64,000 bases of DNA from Marinobacterium nitratireducens (GCF_014645375.1 NZ_BMLT01000011.1:1-64000), one strand, 5' to 3'; shown: positions 52,910 through 62,356, numbered from the stretch's first letter. Made by a program: numbers and translations. The notes: a model not told the origin generated them from the sequence alone.

Positions 52910-53263
52910 ATGAGCATTACCCGCATGGAAACCGGCCAGCGCATGAGCCGGATCGTTATCCACAACGACACCGTCTACCTCTGTGGCCAGGTGGCCGAAG
53001 ACGCCAACGCCGACATTGCCGAGCAGACCCGCACCATGCTGGCCAAGGTCGACCGACTGCTGGAGCAGGCCGGCAGCGACCGCGAACACATCCTGTCGGC
53101 GACCGTCTACATCCGCGATATGAAGGACTTCGCCGCCATGAACGCCGTCTGGGATGCCTGGGTTCCCGAAGGTCATGCGCCGGCCCGTGCCTGCGTCGAA
53201 GCGCGGATGGCGCGCCCCGAGCTGCTGGTCGAGGTTTCCGTGACCGCGGCAGTGAAGAAGTAA
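52910..53263 (+). CDS. RidA/YjgF-family protein
   Basis: From ATG 52910 the protein has 117 residues. RidA-type enzymes hydrolyse reactive enamines/imines released by PLP enzymes. Segments [50 protein letters not shown], and [20 protein letters not shown] with the conserved Arg-Cys/Glu positions are visible. It belongs to an outlying (YoaB-like) branch by its N-terminus. A longer start at 52853 has no better ribosome site. Confidence 0.88.
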   Translation: MSITRMETGQRMSRIVIHNDTVYLCGQVAEDANADIAEQTRTMLAKVDRLLEQAGSDREHILSATVYIRDMKDFAAMNAVWDAWVPEGHAPARACVEARMARPELLVEVSVTAAVKK

Positions 53264-53282
53264 GGGGCGGGATGTTTTTCCC

Positions 53283-53316
53283 AACGAAGGCGCCAACGGG
53301 CGCCTTCGTTGTTTTT
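53283..53316 (+). terminator. Terminator after the RidA-family gene
   Basis: AACGAAGGCGCC-AACG-GGCGCCTTCGTT followed by GTTTTT is a perfect 12-bp stem with a T-run. Confidence 0.88.
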
Positions 53317-53364
53317 GGGGAGCACGGGGAGTCGTGACGTGTTACGGGTTACGCGTGACAATCG

Positions 53365-53413
53365 CCCGTAACCCGTAACCCGTAACCCGTAACCCGTAAC
53401 CCGTAACCCGTAA
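53365..53413. repeat. Heptanucleotide tandem array (CCCGTAA) x 7
   Basis: Seven perfect 7-bp units end 2 bp before the stop codon of the antiporter gene (53416). Preceding bases GTTACGGGTTACGCGTGAC hold inverted copies of the unit, so a hairpin is possible. Confidence 0.95.
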
Positions 53414-53415
53414 AA

Positions 53416-55125
53416 TCAATGCAGCTTCAGGCCCACCCGGGTGACGCTGTCGCCTTCGATCTCCTTCACCACCAGGGTGACCGGGCCCAGCATCAGGCTG
53501 TCGCCGACCACCGGGTGCCCGTGCTGGTGACGGGCAATGCAGGCGGACAGCGTCTGCTGCTTGTCTTCCTCGCCGATGCGGATGCCATACGCCTGCTCGA
53601 CGTCGGACAGCAGCGCCTCGCCGTTGAGGACGAACTCGCCAAAGAACGCCATTTCCGCCAGGTGTTTAGGACCATGGGGGGCGTTGAACTGGTGCCCCAG
53701 GGTGTCGATCTGGTCCGGCCGGCCGACGACCGCGATCAGGTCGCCATCCTGCAGGCAGGTCTCCGCCAGCGGTGGCAGGTAGCTACCGTCGCGAAATACT
53801 GCCGCGATGCCGCTGTCCGGAGGCAGACGCAGGCCGCCCAGCGGAGCCGGCCGCGTCCAGCGCTCTCCCTGCAGCCGGAACAGCAGCAGCTCGTGCTCGC
53901 CGACCGCCGGCACATCGATCGGGATGCGACGGTGTGCCTCTTCGTGGCCCGGCACCTCCAGCTTCAGCAGGCGGGCGACCGGTGCCAGGCTGGTGCCCTG
54001 TATCACCAGCGATACCAGTACGATGACGAAGGCGATATTGAACAGCAGCGGTGCCTGTTCGATCCCGGCCATGACCGGGAACAGCGCCAGCACGATGGGC
54101 ACGGCGCCGCGCAGGCCGGTCCAGGCGATAAAGCTTGTCTCGCGCAGGTTGAACCTGAATGGCCACAGGGTTCCGAAGGTCGCCATCGGACGCGCCAGCA
54201 GAATCAGCACCGCGGCCAGCAGCAGGCCGGCCGGCGCGATGACCAGCAGTTCGGACGGATCGACCAGCAGGCCCAGTATCAGGAACAGGCACAGCTGGGC
54301 CAGCCAGGCGAGGCCGTCGTGCACCTGCAGGATGGCGGGCATCATGCGTACGCGATGGTTGCCGAGCAGGACACCGGCCAGATAGATCGCCAGGAAACCG
54401 CTGCCGCCAAGGGCGTTGGTACCGGCGAAGATCACCAGCCCGGATGCGGTCACCAGCAGCGGGTACAGCGCCGTCACCAGATCGACGCGGTTGATCAGGA
54501 AGACCAGCAGGCGTCCGCCAAGCCAGCCGCACAGTACCCCGATGCCAAACTGCTGAATCAGCATCAAGGGGGCAGACCAGAGCGAGGCGGCCTCGCCCAG
54601 GGTGATCAGCTCGATCAGCACCAGCGTGAGGAAGATTGCCATCGGATCGTTGCTGCCGGATTCGATCTCGAGCGTGGCGCCGACACGGGCGTTGAGGTTT
54701 AGGCCACGCCCCTGCAGCAGCGCGAAGACCGCTGCGGCGTCGGTGGACGAGACGATGGTGCCGGCCAGCAGCGCGTCGATCAGCGGCAGGTCGAAGATCA
54801 GCATCGCCGCCAGCCCCGTGATCAGTGCGGTCACCAGCACACCGATGGTGGCCAGCAGCAGTGCAGGGCGCAGGCCGACCCTGAAGGTTTCGCCGCGGGT
54901 GCGCATGCCGCCGTCCAGCAGGATGACCGCCAGCGCCAGGTTGCCGACCAGAAAGGCGGTTTCGAAATCGTCGAACTGGATATGACCGATGCCGTCTTCG
55001 CCCGCGAGCATGCCGACGCCGAGAAACAGCAACAGCACCGGCATGCCGACACGGTTGGACAGCGGACTGAGCAGGATGCTGAGCATCAGCATCAGGGCTC
55101 CGACGAGCAGGAACAGGGAGGTCAT
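53416..55125 (-). CDS. cvrA: Potassium/proton antiporter (CvrA/NhaP2-like, CPA1)
   Basis: From ATG 55125 the protein has 569 residues. About 12 membrane helices form the sodium-proton-exchanger fold (FLGVGMLAGEDGIGHIQFDD, TIVSSTDAAAVFALLQGRG, and ESGSNDPMAIFLTL containing the ion-binding Asp). A cytoplasmic TrkA-C domain (about 400-480) and a CorC/HlyC-type domain (about 490-569) complete the CvrA pattern. It should export K+ (or Na+) in exchange for protons and aid osmotic balance. AAGGA lies before the ATG. The open frame runs upstream to 55593, over the divergent MOSC gene, and is rejected. Confidence 0.92.
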   Translation of the reverse strand: MTSLFLLVGALMLMLSILLSPLSNRVGMPVLLLFLGVGMLAGEDGIGHIQFDDFETAFLVGNLALAVILLDGGMRTRGETFRVGLRPALLLATIGVLVTALITGLAAMLIFDLPLIDALLAGTIVSSTDAAAVFALLQGRGLNLNARVGATLEIESGSNDPMAIFLTLVLIELITLGEAASLWSAPLMLIQQFGIGVLCGWLGGRLLVFLINRVDLVTALYPLLVTASGLVIFAGTNALGGSGFLAIYLAGVLLGNHRVRMMPAILQVHDGLAWLAQLCLFLILGLLVDPSELLVIAPAGLLLAAVLILLARPMATFGTLWPFRFNLRETSFIAWTGLRGAVPIVLALFPVMAGIEQAPLLFNIAFVIVLVSLVIQGTSLAPVARLLKLEVPGHEEAHRRIPIDVPAVGEHELLLFRLQGERWTRPAPLGGLRLPPDSGIAAVFRDGSYLPPLAETCLQDGDLIAVVGRPDQIDTLGHQFNAPHGPKHLAEMAFFGEFVLNGEALLSDVEQAYGIRIGEEDKQQTLSACIARHQHGHPVVGDSLMLGPVTLVVKEIEGDSVTRVGLKLH

Positions 55126-55276
55126 GCGTTCTATCCTTGAGTTGAAGTTGCGTCGGCTGGACGGGTCCACAGACGTCAACAGCCCCTGTGTCTTGTTCTT
55201 TTCTCGAGGCGCGGCGGGTGGGAGCGAAACTTTATTATACGGTGGTGCCGCCTGGCGGCAACGGGGAGGGAAGCCG

Positions 55277-55795
55277 ATGCGGGGCAATATGGCAAAGCTG
55301 CTGGCGACGCTGCCGCAGCAGGGCCGTCTCGAACAGATACTGGTGCGCCCGGCCCGCGACGAGGCAATGCTGAGTCTGCCGCAGGCCGAGGTGGTACCGG
55401 GGCAGGGTATTGTCGGCGACCGCTTTTCCGGAAGGCTCGACAGCAAGCGCCAGGTAACGCTGTTCCAGGCCGAAATGCTCGGAGTGCTGGCCTCGCTGCT
55501 GCATGTCGAATTCATCGACCCGCGTCTGCTGCGGCGCAATCTGCTGGTCAGCGGCATCAGCCTGCAGGCGCTGAGCGGCCGGCGCTTTCGCATCGGCGAA
55601 GTGGTACTGGCGGGAGCCGGACAGTGTCACCCCTGCTCGCGGATGGAAAAGGCGCTCGGGCCCGGAGGCTTCAATGCCATGCGAGGCATTGGCGGGCTCT
55701 GCGCCCGGGTGGTCGAGGGCGGGGCGATCCGGGTTGGTGACCGGGTTATCGCGCTAGAGGATCATGAAGGCGTTGATACCCAACCTCTTCAATGA
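55277..55795 (+). CDS. MOSC-domain protein
   Basis: This is a 172-residue single-domain protein of the family found at the C-terminus of molybdenum cofactor sulfurases. GIVGDRFSGRLDSKRQVTLFQAEML, PRLLRRNLLVSGISLQAL and the conserved Cys in GAGQCHPCSRM are clear. Start ATG 55277 is preceded by a strong GGGAGGGAAG. The protein may deliver sulfur or act on a molybdenum enzyme; no partner is next to it. A TATTAT box at 55233-55238 could be its -10. Confidence 0.88.
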   Translation: MRGNMAKLLATLPQQGRLEQILVRPARDEAMLSLPQAEVVPGQGIVGDRFSGRLDSKRQVTLFQAEMLGVLASLLHVEFIDPRLLRRNLLVSGISLQALSGRRFRIGEVVLAGAGQCHPCSRMEKALGPGGFNAMRGIGGLCARVVEGGAIRVGDRVIALEDHEGVDTQPLQ

Positions 55796-55872
55796 CCGCG
55801 TAGGGCGCCTTGAGCGAAGAGGCGAATCGCGCCAAGAACCCAGGTCCGGGATGACTCTGTGCCGACCGATAC

Positions 55873-55969
55873 CAATCGATCTGTACTGCGATCGATATGA
55901 TGGGTCCGCGATGCCCGAATAACGAGGTGGCGGAAAAAGCGTACCACCGCATCGCTTGACCCATCCTAC
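55873..55969. repeat. Interspersed GATGGGT...ACCCATCCTAC repeat at the ansA stop codon
   Basis: CAATCGATCTGTACTGCGATC, ATGATGGGTCCGCGATGCCCGA, a variable centre, then GCATCGCTTGACCCATCC and TACG. The reverse complement of its right end, GTAGGATGGG, supplies the TAG stop codon (55968-55966) of the minus-strand asparaginase gene. Confidence 0.72.
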
Positions 55970-56979
55970 GCACTCTGCTCGCCACAAATCGGGGCTTGCA
56001 TCTGCGACCGGATCTGTTCGGCGGTCAAGCCGATGGCAATCAGAAAGTGCAGTTTGGTGAAGGCGGCTTCAACGGTCAGGTCGCCGCCAGCGACCACGCC
56101 CAGGCGGTTCAGGGTGGCGCCGGTGGCATAGGCGCCCTGACTGACCCGTCCCTGAAGGCACTGGGTCAGGTTGACGACGACGATGCCGCGCCGTTCGGCG
56201 TCGGCCAGGGCGTCCATCAGTTCGCGATTACGATCCGGCGGGTTGCCGACGCCGAAGCTGCGGATCAGCAGCCCCTTCAGGGCAGGATTCTGCAGCAGTC
56301 CGGCGGCGATGGAGCCTGGCATTCCCGGATACAGATGCAGCAGTGACACCGCCTCGGGGTTGAACTCCGGTACCTTGAAGCGCGGTGAGTCCCGTTCCAG
56401 TAGCAGGTGGTCCTGCAGCTCGATATGAATGCCGACCTGCCCCAGCCAGGGGCAGTTGGGGGAATCGAAGGCGTCGAAGCCTGAGGCGCGCAGTTTGCAG
56501 GCTCGATTTCCCCGCAACAGGCGGCCGTTGAAATACAGCCCCACCTCCGGTATCCGGTAGTTGCCCGCCAGGATCAGTGCGGTGATCAGGTTGTCCAGCG
56601 CATCGTTGCGTGGCTCGATCAGCGGGATCTGGGAACCGGTGAGTATGACCGGCTTGTCGAGCCCCTGCAGCATGAATGACAGCATGGAAGCGGTGTAGGC
56701 CATGGTGTCGGTGCCATGGAGAATCACGAAACCGTCATACTGGCCGTAGTGATCGATCAGGGTGTGGCCGATGCGGGTCCAGTCCGATGGCTGGATATTG
56801 GAACTGTCGATCAGGTGCTCGAACTCGAGCAGGTCGAAGCGGGGCAGGTTCTGTTGCGCCTGGCCGATCAGACGCTCGCGCAGCAGCGCCTCGAAGCCGG
56901 GTACCGGTACGTATCCCTGATCCGACGGATGCATGCCGATGGTGCCGCCGGTATGGATGATCAGAACGTTGGATTTCAT
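55966..56979 (-). CDS. ansA: Type I asparaginase
   Basis: It hydrolyses asparagine to aspartate and ammonia. From ATG 56979 it has 337 residues, with no signal peptide, so it is the cytoplasmic type. The two nucleophile/active-site motifs are IIHTGGTIGMH (near residues 7-17) and VILHGTDTMAYTASMLSFM. GSQIPLIEPRNDALDNL and a C-terminal dimer/regulatory half are complete. Its TAG stop codon comes from the end of an interspersed repeat. The upstream ankyrin gene is 35 bp away in the same direction. Longer upstream frames overlap that gene and are rejected. Confidence 0.93.
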   Translation of the reverse strand: MKSNVLIIHTGGTIGMHPSDQGYVPVPGFEALLRERLIGQAQQNLPRFDLLEFEHLIDSSNIQPSDWTRIGHTLIDHYGQYDGFVILHGTDTMAYTASMLSFMLQGLDKPVILTGSQIPLIEPRNDALDNLITALILAGNYRIPEVGLYFNGRLLRGNRACKLRASGFDAFDSPNCPWLGQVGIHIELQDHLLLERDSPRFKVPEFNPEAVSLLHLYPGMPGSIAAGLLQNPALKGLLIRSFGVGNPPDRNRELMDALADAERRGIVVVNLTQCLQGRVSQGAYATGATLNRLGVVAGGDLTVEAAFTKLHFLIAIGLTAEQIRSQMQAPICGEQSA

Positions 56980-57014
56980 ACACTTTCTCCAGGGTCGCTG
57001 CCGGCGAGGACCGT

Positions 57015-57638
57015 TCAGGGGGCGAGAAACTGCTGCCGGATCCGGTAGTCCTGACGGCACCTGAGGGCATAGTCCCAGGTGTCTGCGTCGATCGAACCGG
57101 GCGCCCGTTCGGGAAAGGCGCACCCTGAGTGAATGACAAAGTGTATCAGCTCCCGTCGCTGCGTGAGTATTGCACGCTCGATCAGCGAGAGACCGTCCGG
57201 GGCCCTGGCGTCGATATCGGCGCCGGCCTGCAGCAGGCGGCTCAGGTGCAGCATAAGCCGATGGGGCGGGCACTGGTCGAAACAGAGGTGCAGGGCCGGC
57301 GGTTCTTCGGGGGCCGGACTGTTCGGGTCGGCTCCGGACAGCAGCAGCGCGTCGAGCAGCGCAAGGCTGGCTTCGGGCTGCTGCAGCGCACAGTACAGCA
57401 GGCTGCGGCCATCGCGTCCGCTGCCGTTGGCGTCGGCGCCGGCGGCCAGCAGCTGCGCCAGCAGTTTCGGCCGGCCCGCACGAATGGCCAGTTCCGCGGC
57501 AGTATAGCCATCGCGCAGCGGGCGGCCGAGAAATTCGGCGTCGGTTTTGGCAACAACTTTGACGAGCGCGGCCTCATCGTTCTGTTCGAGCGCCTTGAGC
57601 AGTTTTTCCGGTCGGCTGTCCCGGAACGGATTGAGCAT
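57015..57638 (-). CDS. Ankyrin-repeat protein
   Basis: This is a 207-residue soluble protein with about four ankyrin repeats. Examples are DGYTAAELAIRAGRPKLLAQLLAAGADANGS-type repeats and LLQAGADIDARAPDGLSLIERAIL. No signal peptide or catalytic motif is seen. It sits upstream of asparaginase and is probably cotranscribed with it, so a protein-protein role with that enzyme is possible; nothing in the sequence proves it. Confidence 0.85.
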   Translation of the reverse strand: MLNPFRDSRPEKLLKALEQNDEAALVKVVAKTDAEFLGRPLRDGYTAAELAIRAGRPKLLAQLLAAGADANGSGRDGRSLLYCALQQPEASLALLDALLLSGADPNSPAPEEPPALHLCFDQCPPHRLMLHLSRLLQAGADIDARAPDGLSLIERAILTQRRELIHFVIHSGCAFPERAPGSIDADTWDYALRCRQDYRIRQQFLAP

Positions 57639-57725
57639 GAGAAGGTTTCCCGGTCGATGAAAGCCCCCGCGGCGGGTTGCTGTCGGTTAGAATCTGATGT
57701 GTCCGATTCTATCTCAGGATGACGT

Positions 57726-58655
57726 ATGCCCGCTCAGATTTCCCTCGAAGCCCTCAAGGTGCTGGACGCCATCGATCGCCACGGCAGCTTCGCCGCTGCG
57801 GCCGAAGCCCTGTACCGGGTGCCCTCGGCCATTACCTATACGGTGCAGCGACTGGAGGAAGAGCACGATATCAAGGTGTTCGAGAAGCAGGGGCGGCGCA
57901 TGGTGCTGACGCCGGTCGGACGCATGCTGCTGCAGCACGGGCGCCAGATTCTCGAGGCGACCGAGTCGCTGGCCGAGATGGCGCAGCGCATGGCGCACGG
58001 TTGGGAGGCGCAGCTGACCATCGCCATCAACGGTATCTTTCCGATCGAGCTGATTTTTCCGCTGCTGCGGCGTTTTCAGAAGGTGCAGCCGGATATTCAC
58101 CTGGCGCTGCGCTACGAAACCCTCGCCGGTACCTGGGACTGCCTGCACGAGGGACGGGCGGACCTGGTGATCGGCGCGCCGGGGCTGCCGCCGCAAGGTC
58201 GCAGCTACGATACCCTGCCGCTACCGCTGATGCCCGAGGGCGCCTTCTGCTACGTGGCGGCACCGGACCACCCGGTTTGCGCGCTGGAGCAGCCGGTCAA
58301 GCGTGACGTGCTGCGCCGTTTTACCTCGGTGGTCATTCCCGACAGTTCTAAGCGCCTGCCGGCGCTGACCTACGGCCTGGTGGAGAGCCAGTCGCGACTG
58401 TTCGTTCCGGACATGGATGCCAAGCTGAAAGCACACCTGGCGGGTCTCGGAATCGGCTACCTGCCGCGCTTTCGCGCCGCCCCATACCTGGCTAGCGGCG
58501 AGCTCAGGGAAATAGCGGTGGAGCTGGTGCGTACTGACCACAGTCACTACATAGCCTGGCACAGCAGCAACCGCGGGCGCGCGCTGCAGTGGTTTGTCGA
58601 GGCTCTGCGCGAACACAATCCCTACGCCGAGTTGCTGGCCGAAAGCCTGAGGTAA
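57726..58655 (+). CDS. LysR-family transcriptional regulator
   Basis: The protein has 309 residues. The N-terminal helix-turn-helix has LKVLDAIDRHGSFAAAAEALYRVPSAITYTVQRLEEE. The effector domain begins near residue 95 (AQLTIAINGIFPIELIFPLLRRF). It is divergent from the ankyrin-asparaginase operon with an 87-bp gap, so those genes are candidate targets. The SAITYTVQRLEE helix is of the type seen in regulators such as PunR or DhcR, but I cannot name it. Confidence 0.9.
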   Translation: MPAQISLEALKVLDAIDRHGSFAAAAEALYRVPSAITYTVQRLEEEHDIKVFEKQGRRMVLTPVGRMLLQHGRQILEATESLAEMAQRMAHGWEAQLTIAINGIFPIELIFPLLRRFQKVQPDIHLALRYETLAGTWDCLHEGRADLVIGAPGLPPQGRSYDTLPLPLMPEGAFCYVAAPDHPVCALEQPVKRDVLRRFTSVVIPDSSKRLPALTYGLVESQSRLFVPDMDAKLKAHLAGLGIGYLPRFRAAPYLASGELREIAVELVRTDHSHYIAWHSSNRGRALQWFVEALREHNPYAELLAESLR

Positions 58656-58679
58656 GCGCTCGGTACCCGCTCTGAGTGG

Positions 58680-58765
58680 CGTTGCGGTGCGCATCGCTTC
58701 GCTCAGCGGCACCCTACAGGAGGCCGCGCTGAAGTAGGGTGCTGGTGAACGGAGTGAACCGCACC
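58680..58765. repeat. Palindromic repeat pair, GTAGGGTGC type
   Basis: The left half (GCGCATCGCTTCGCTCAGCGG then CACCCTAC) and the right half (GTAGGGTGCTGGTGAACGG then AGTGAACCGCACC) face each other. Each resembles the GTAGGGTGCG...CGCACC repeats common in gammaproteobacterial spacers, and is distantly like the GTAGGATGGG family here. It lies between convergent LysR and permease genes. Confidence 0.55.
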
Positions 58766-58773
58766 ATCACCTT

Positions 58774-59847
58774 TCAGGAGTCACAACAGCTTTTTTCAGT
58801 TTCGGCCGGCAGCAGGCGGCGCCGCAGCGGGCGTATTGCCAGCAGCAGCAACAGCAGCCCCGAGATCCACTGCACGGCGGTAAAGATAACGCCGCCGGCG
58901 GAGTCTGCCGGCGTCTGCAGCGGCAGCGGGTACTGACCGCCGCCGAGCAGCAGGTTGGTGGCGAAGCCGAGCAGCAGTGCACTCGAGCAGATGCCGGCCA
59001 GGTAAAGTGCCACGGTGCGCGCGCCAAGTTCCCGGCCAAGTACGCCGAGCGACGCGATATTGGTTGCCGGGCCTGCCAGCATGAACACCAGCACAGCGCC
59101 GGGGGAGAGCCCCGCGGCCAGCATGGCGGCGGCCAGCGGCGTCGAGGCGGTGGCGCAGATATAGAGTGGCAGACCGACCAGCAGCATCAGCAGCAGCGTC
59201 CAGACGCTGTCGCCCACCTCCAGCAGTGCCGACGGCTCGACCAGGGTGCTGACCAGCGCCGCCAGCACCAGCCCGAAGGCCAGCCACGCCGAGATATCGT
59301 CGACCAGGTCGCTCAGGCTGTCGATAAAGCTTTCCCCGGTATCCGTCGTATGTCCGTCGGTCTGACCGGTATGGCAGCTATCGTGGCTTTTGCTGCAGCA
59401 GCTGGCCGGGGACGCTGTCTGAGCGGGCGTTTCATCCCGCTTGTCGTCCAGACCCAGTACCAGCAGGCCGCTGAAGATGGCGCTGATAACGGCCGCCACG
59501 GGCCTGATCACCGCCAGAACCGGTCCCAGCAGGGCGTAGGAAAGCGCGACCGAGTCGACGCCGGTTTCGGGTGTGGCAATCAGGAAGGAGACCGTCGAGG
59601 GTTTGGAGGCGCCGGCGCGGCGCAGCCCGATGGCGGCCGGGAGCACGCCGCAGGAACAGAGCGGCAGCGGTGCACCGATCAGCGAGGCCCGCACCACGGT
59701 GCCGGGCCCCTTGCCGTCCAGCCAGCGGCGTACCAGCGCCTGCGGTATCCAGCGCTTGATCACGCCGGCCAGCATCAGACCCGCCAGCAGCCAGAAGGCG
59801 GTGTCGAGGTAGAGATCGAGCAGGTTGTGCAGAAAGTCGGTCAGCAT
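58774..59847 (-). CDS. Metal-efflux permease, SO_0444 family (Cu/Zn)
   Basis: From ATG 59847 the protein has 357 residues and about 8-10 membrane helices in two DUF318-like halves. PLCSCGVLPAAIGLRRAGASKPSTVSFLIATPETGVDSV is the family signature and includes a Cys-Ser-Cys in the membrane. A cytoplasmic or periplasmic loop rich in Cys and His (SCCSKSHDSCHTGQTDGH) and a C-terminal CCDS should bind metal. The family has been described as copper/zinc efflux permeases; direction and metal cannot be proved here. The frame upstream to 59946 begins before the first helix without need. Confidence 0.88.
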   Translation of the reverse strand: MLTDFLHNLLDLYLDTAFWLLAGLMLAGVIKRWIPQALVRRWLDGKGPGTVVRASLIGAPLPLCSCGVLPAAIGLRRAGASKPSTVSFLIATPETGVDSVALSYALLGPVLAVIRPVAAVISAIFSGLLVLGLDDKRDETPAQTASPASCCSKSHDSCHTGQTDGHTTDTGESFIDSLSDLVDDISAWLAFGLVLAALVSTLVEPSALLEVGDSVWTLLLMLLVGLPLYICATASTPLAAAMLAAGLSPGAVLVFMLAGPATNIASLGVLGRELGARTVALYLAGICSSALLLGFATNLLLGGGQYPLPLQTPADSAGGVIFTAVQWISGLLLLLLAIRPLRRRLLPAETEKSCCDS

Positions 59848-59933
59848 TGCGGCGCTCGGCTTGGGGCTTTGAACTACAGCATAAACGAGCGGCTCAAGGG
59901 TTGCAGTATCGACCGTACTGACCGTTTGCCGAT

Positions 59934-59961
59934 GGGGCTCCGGCACCGTTGCCGGAGCCCC
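59934..59961 (-). terminator. Strong hairpin between metE and the permease gene
   Basis: GGGGCTCCGGCA-CCGT-TGCCGGAGCCCC is a perfect 12-bp stem 17 bp past the metE stop. It lacks a T-run on the minus strand, so it may be a weak terminator or an mRNA 3' end stabiliser. Confidence 0.5.
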
Positions 59962-59978
59962 TTTGGGTCAGCGGGCGG

Positions 59979-62255
59979 TCAAGACGGCGCGCGCAGTGTC
60001 CGTGCCGCCTCGACCAGGTTGCGCAGTGCCGGAATCACTTCCTCCCAGCGGCGGGTTTTCAGACCGCAGTCCGGGTTCACCCACAGGCGCTGCGCCGGTA
60101 TGCGTTCGGCGGCGCTTCGTATCAGCTGCACCATCTGCTCGACACCCGGGATGTTAGGCGAGTGGATGTCGTACACGCCGGGGCCGATGGCGTTTGGGTA
60201 GTCGAAGCGGTCGAAGGCGCCGAGCAGTTGCAGGTCGGAGCGCGAGGTCTCGATAGTGATGACGTCGGCATCCATCCGCGCGATCGCCTCGATGATATCG
60301 TTGAACTGCGAGTAACACATATGGGTGTGGATCTGGGTTTCGTCCCGGACCCCGTTGGCGCAGATCCGGAAAGCCTCGATCGCCCAGTCCAGGTACTGCG
60401 TCCACTCGGCGCGCCGCAGCGGCAGCCCTTCACGCAACGCCGCCTCGTCGATCTGGATGATGCCAACGCCTGCCTGCTCGAGATCGAGCACCTCCTGCCG
60501 GATCGCCAGGGCGAGCTGCAGGGCGCTTTCGCTGCGTGGCTGATCGTCGCGCACGAAGGACCAGTTGAGGATGGTGACGGGGCCTGTCAGCATGCCTTTC
60601 ATCGGCTTGTCGGTCAGCGACTGGGCGTACCGGGTCCAGTCGACGGTCATCGGCTGCGGGCGGCTGATGTCGCCGAACAGGATCGGCGGCTTGACGCAGC
60701 GCGAGCCGTAGGACTGCACCCAGCCAAAGCGGCTGAAGACAAAGCCGTCCAGCTGTTCGCCAAAATACTCCACCATGTCATTGCGTTCGGCCTCTCCGTG
60801 CACCAGAACGTCGAGCCCCAGTGCTTCCTGCTCGTGGACAGCGTGCGCGATCTCCCGTTGCATTGCCTCTTGATAGGCGTCCGCCGCGAGTTCGCCCGCT
60901 CGGAACTGCTGGCGTGCCCGGCGAATCTCGGCCGTCTGCGGAAAGGAGCCGATGGTGGTGGTGGGGTAGGGTGGTAGCTGCAGCCGGTCGGCCTGCAGCT
61001 GCGCCCGCTGCGGATAGGCGCTGCGGCGGCGTCCGAAATCCGCATCGATAGTGCCGACTGCAGCCCGGACCGCCGGGTTCCGGACCCGCGATGAGCGGCG
61101 GCGTCCGGCAAGGGCTTCGGCGTTGGTCTTCAGTTGCGCCTGTACGGCCGCGCGTCCTTCTGTCAGTGCTGTGGCCAGGAGCTCAAGCTCGTCGAGCTTT
61201 TGCAGTGCGAACGCCAGCCAGGAGCGGACCTCCGGATCCAGCCTGTCCTCGATGTCCAGGTCCACCGGCACGTGCAGCAGAGAGCAGGAGGGGGCCAGCC
61301 AGAGGCGCTCGCCGAGATCCCGGGCGACGGGCTCCAGCCAGTCCAGGGTGGCGTTGAGATCGGTTTTCCAGATATTGCGGCCGTTGATCACGCCGAGCGA
61401 AAGCACGCGGTCGGCCGGCAGCGCCGCGGCAAGCGCCGCGACCTCGGCATGGGCATTGACCGCATCGAGGTGGATGCCTGCAACCGGTAGCCCGGCTGCC
61501 AGCGGAAGGTTGTCCCCGAGCCGGCCGAAATAGGTGGTCAGCAGCAGTTGGACCCGAGCGCCTGCCAGTTCCGCATAGGCCTGACGGAAGGCATCCTGCC
61601 AGGCCGTGTCGAGCTCCGTGACCAGCACCGGCTCGTCGATCTGAACCCAGTCCGCACCCTGCGCCGCGAGACACTCCAGCAGCTGTGCGTAGACCGGCAG
61701 CAATCGTGGCAGCAGCGCCAGGGGATCCGATCCGTCCTTGCACTTGCCGAGGTGGAGGTAGGTGACCGGGCCGATGATCACCGGTTTGGCGTTGACGCCG
61801 GATTCCAGGGCTTCGGCGAGTTGCCGCAGCAGACGGTCAGGGTTCAGGGAGAAGGCGGTGTCGGCGTCGAACTCCGGCACGATGTAGTGGTAGTTGGTAT
61901 CGAACCACTTGGTCATTTCGCCGGCCTGGACGCAGTGGCATCCGCTATCCCGGGATGCGCGACCGCGCGCGAGGCGAAAGTAGCTGTCCAGTTCGGAGCC
62001 GGACTGTCCGGCGACCCGCTCGGGAACGACACCCAGGGTGAAGCTCATGTCCAGCACCTGGTCGTACAGCGAGAAATCGCCGACCGGCACCAGGTCGAGC
62101 CGGCGCTGTTGCTGCCAGTGACGGCGGCGAAGTCCGCCGGCGAGCGTCGTCAACGCCTGGGCATCGGACTCGCCTCTCCAGTAGGACTCGAGGGCGAATT
62201 TCAGTTCCCGATTGGCGCCGATACGGGGGAAACCAAGGTTGTGTGTCGTTGTCAT
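59979..62255 (-). CDS. metE: Cobalamin-independent methionine synthase MetE
   Basis: It transfers methyl from methyltetrahydrofolate-Glu(n) to homocysteine. The protein has 758 residues, full length. The N-terminal half begins [22 protein letters not shown]. The C-terminal half has [17 protein letters not shown], zinc ligands in [11 protein letters not shown] and [13 protein letters not shown] (with the intervening Glu), and [10 protein letters not shown]. It is divergent from metR, which should activate it with homocysteine as cofactor. Having MetE lets the cell make methionine without vitamin B12. Confidence 0.97.
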   Translation of the reverse strand: MTTTHNLGFPRIGANRELKFALESYWRGESDAQALTTLAGGLRRRHWQQQRRLDLVPVGDFSLYDQVLDMSFTLGVVPERVAGQSGSELDSYFRLARGRASRDSGCHCVQAGEMTKWFDTNYHYIVPEFDADTAFSLNPDRLLRQLAEALESGVNAKPVIIGPVTYLHLGKCKDGSDPLALLPRLLPVYAQLLECLAAQGADWVQIDEPVLVTELDTAWQDAFRQAYAELAGARVQLLLTTYFGRLGDNLPLAAGLPVAGIHLDAVNAHAEVAALAAALPADRVLSLGVINGRNIWKTDLNATLDWLEPVARDLGERLWLAPSCSLLHVPVDLDIEDRLDPEVRSWLAFALQKLDELELLATALTEGRAAVQAQLKTNAEALAGRRRSSRVRNPAVRAAVGTIDADFGRRRSAYPQRAQLQADRLQLPPYPTTTIGSFPQTAEIRRARQQFRAGELAADAYQEAMQREIAHAVHEQEALGLDVLVHGEAERNDMVEYFGEQLDGFVFSRFGWVQSYGSRCVKPPILFGDISRPQPMTVDWTRYAQSLTDKPMKGMLTGPVTILNWSFVRDDQPRSESALQLALAIRQEVLDLEQAGVGIIQIDEAALREGLPLRRAEWTQYLDWAIEAFRICANGVRDETQIHTHMCYSQFNDIIEAIARMDADVITIETSRSDLQLLGAFDRFDYPNAIGPGVYDIHSPNIPGVEQMVQLIRSAAERIPAQRLWVNPDCGLKTRRWEEVIPALRNLVEAARTLRAPS

Positions 62256-62300
62256 GTTCAGCCTCCGGTTGATGTGGCGCCATTGTAGGAAGGCTAATCC

Positions 62301-62325
62301 ATGAAAAATAATGGTAAAGTTTCAT
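62301..62325. promoter_or_regulatory. Candidate MetR-binding palindrome in the metE-metR gap
   Basis: ATGAAA-N13-TTTCAT is a perfect inverted repeat in the AT-rich 101-bp gap. MetR sites are TGAA-N5-TTCA; this spacing is longer, so it may be two overlapping half-sites. Confidence 0.4.
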
Positions 62326-62356
62326 CGTTCGATTATTAATGTTCATGGGTTGATCG

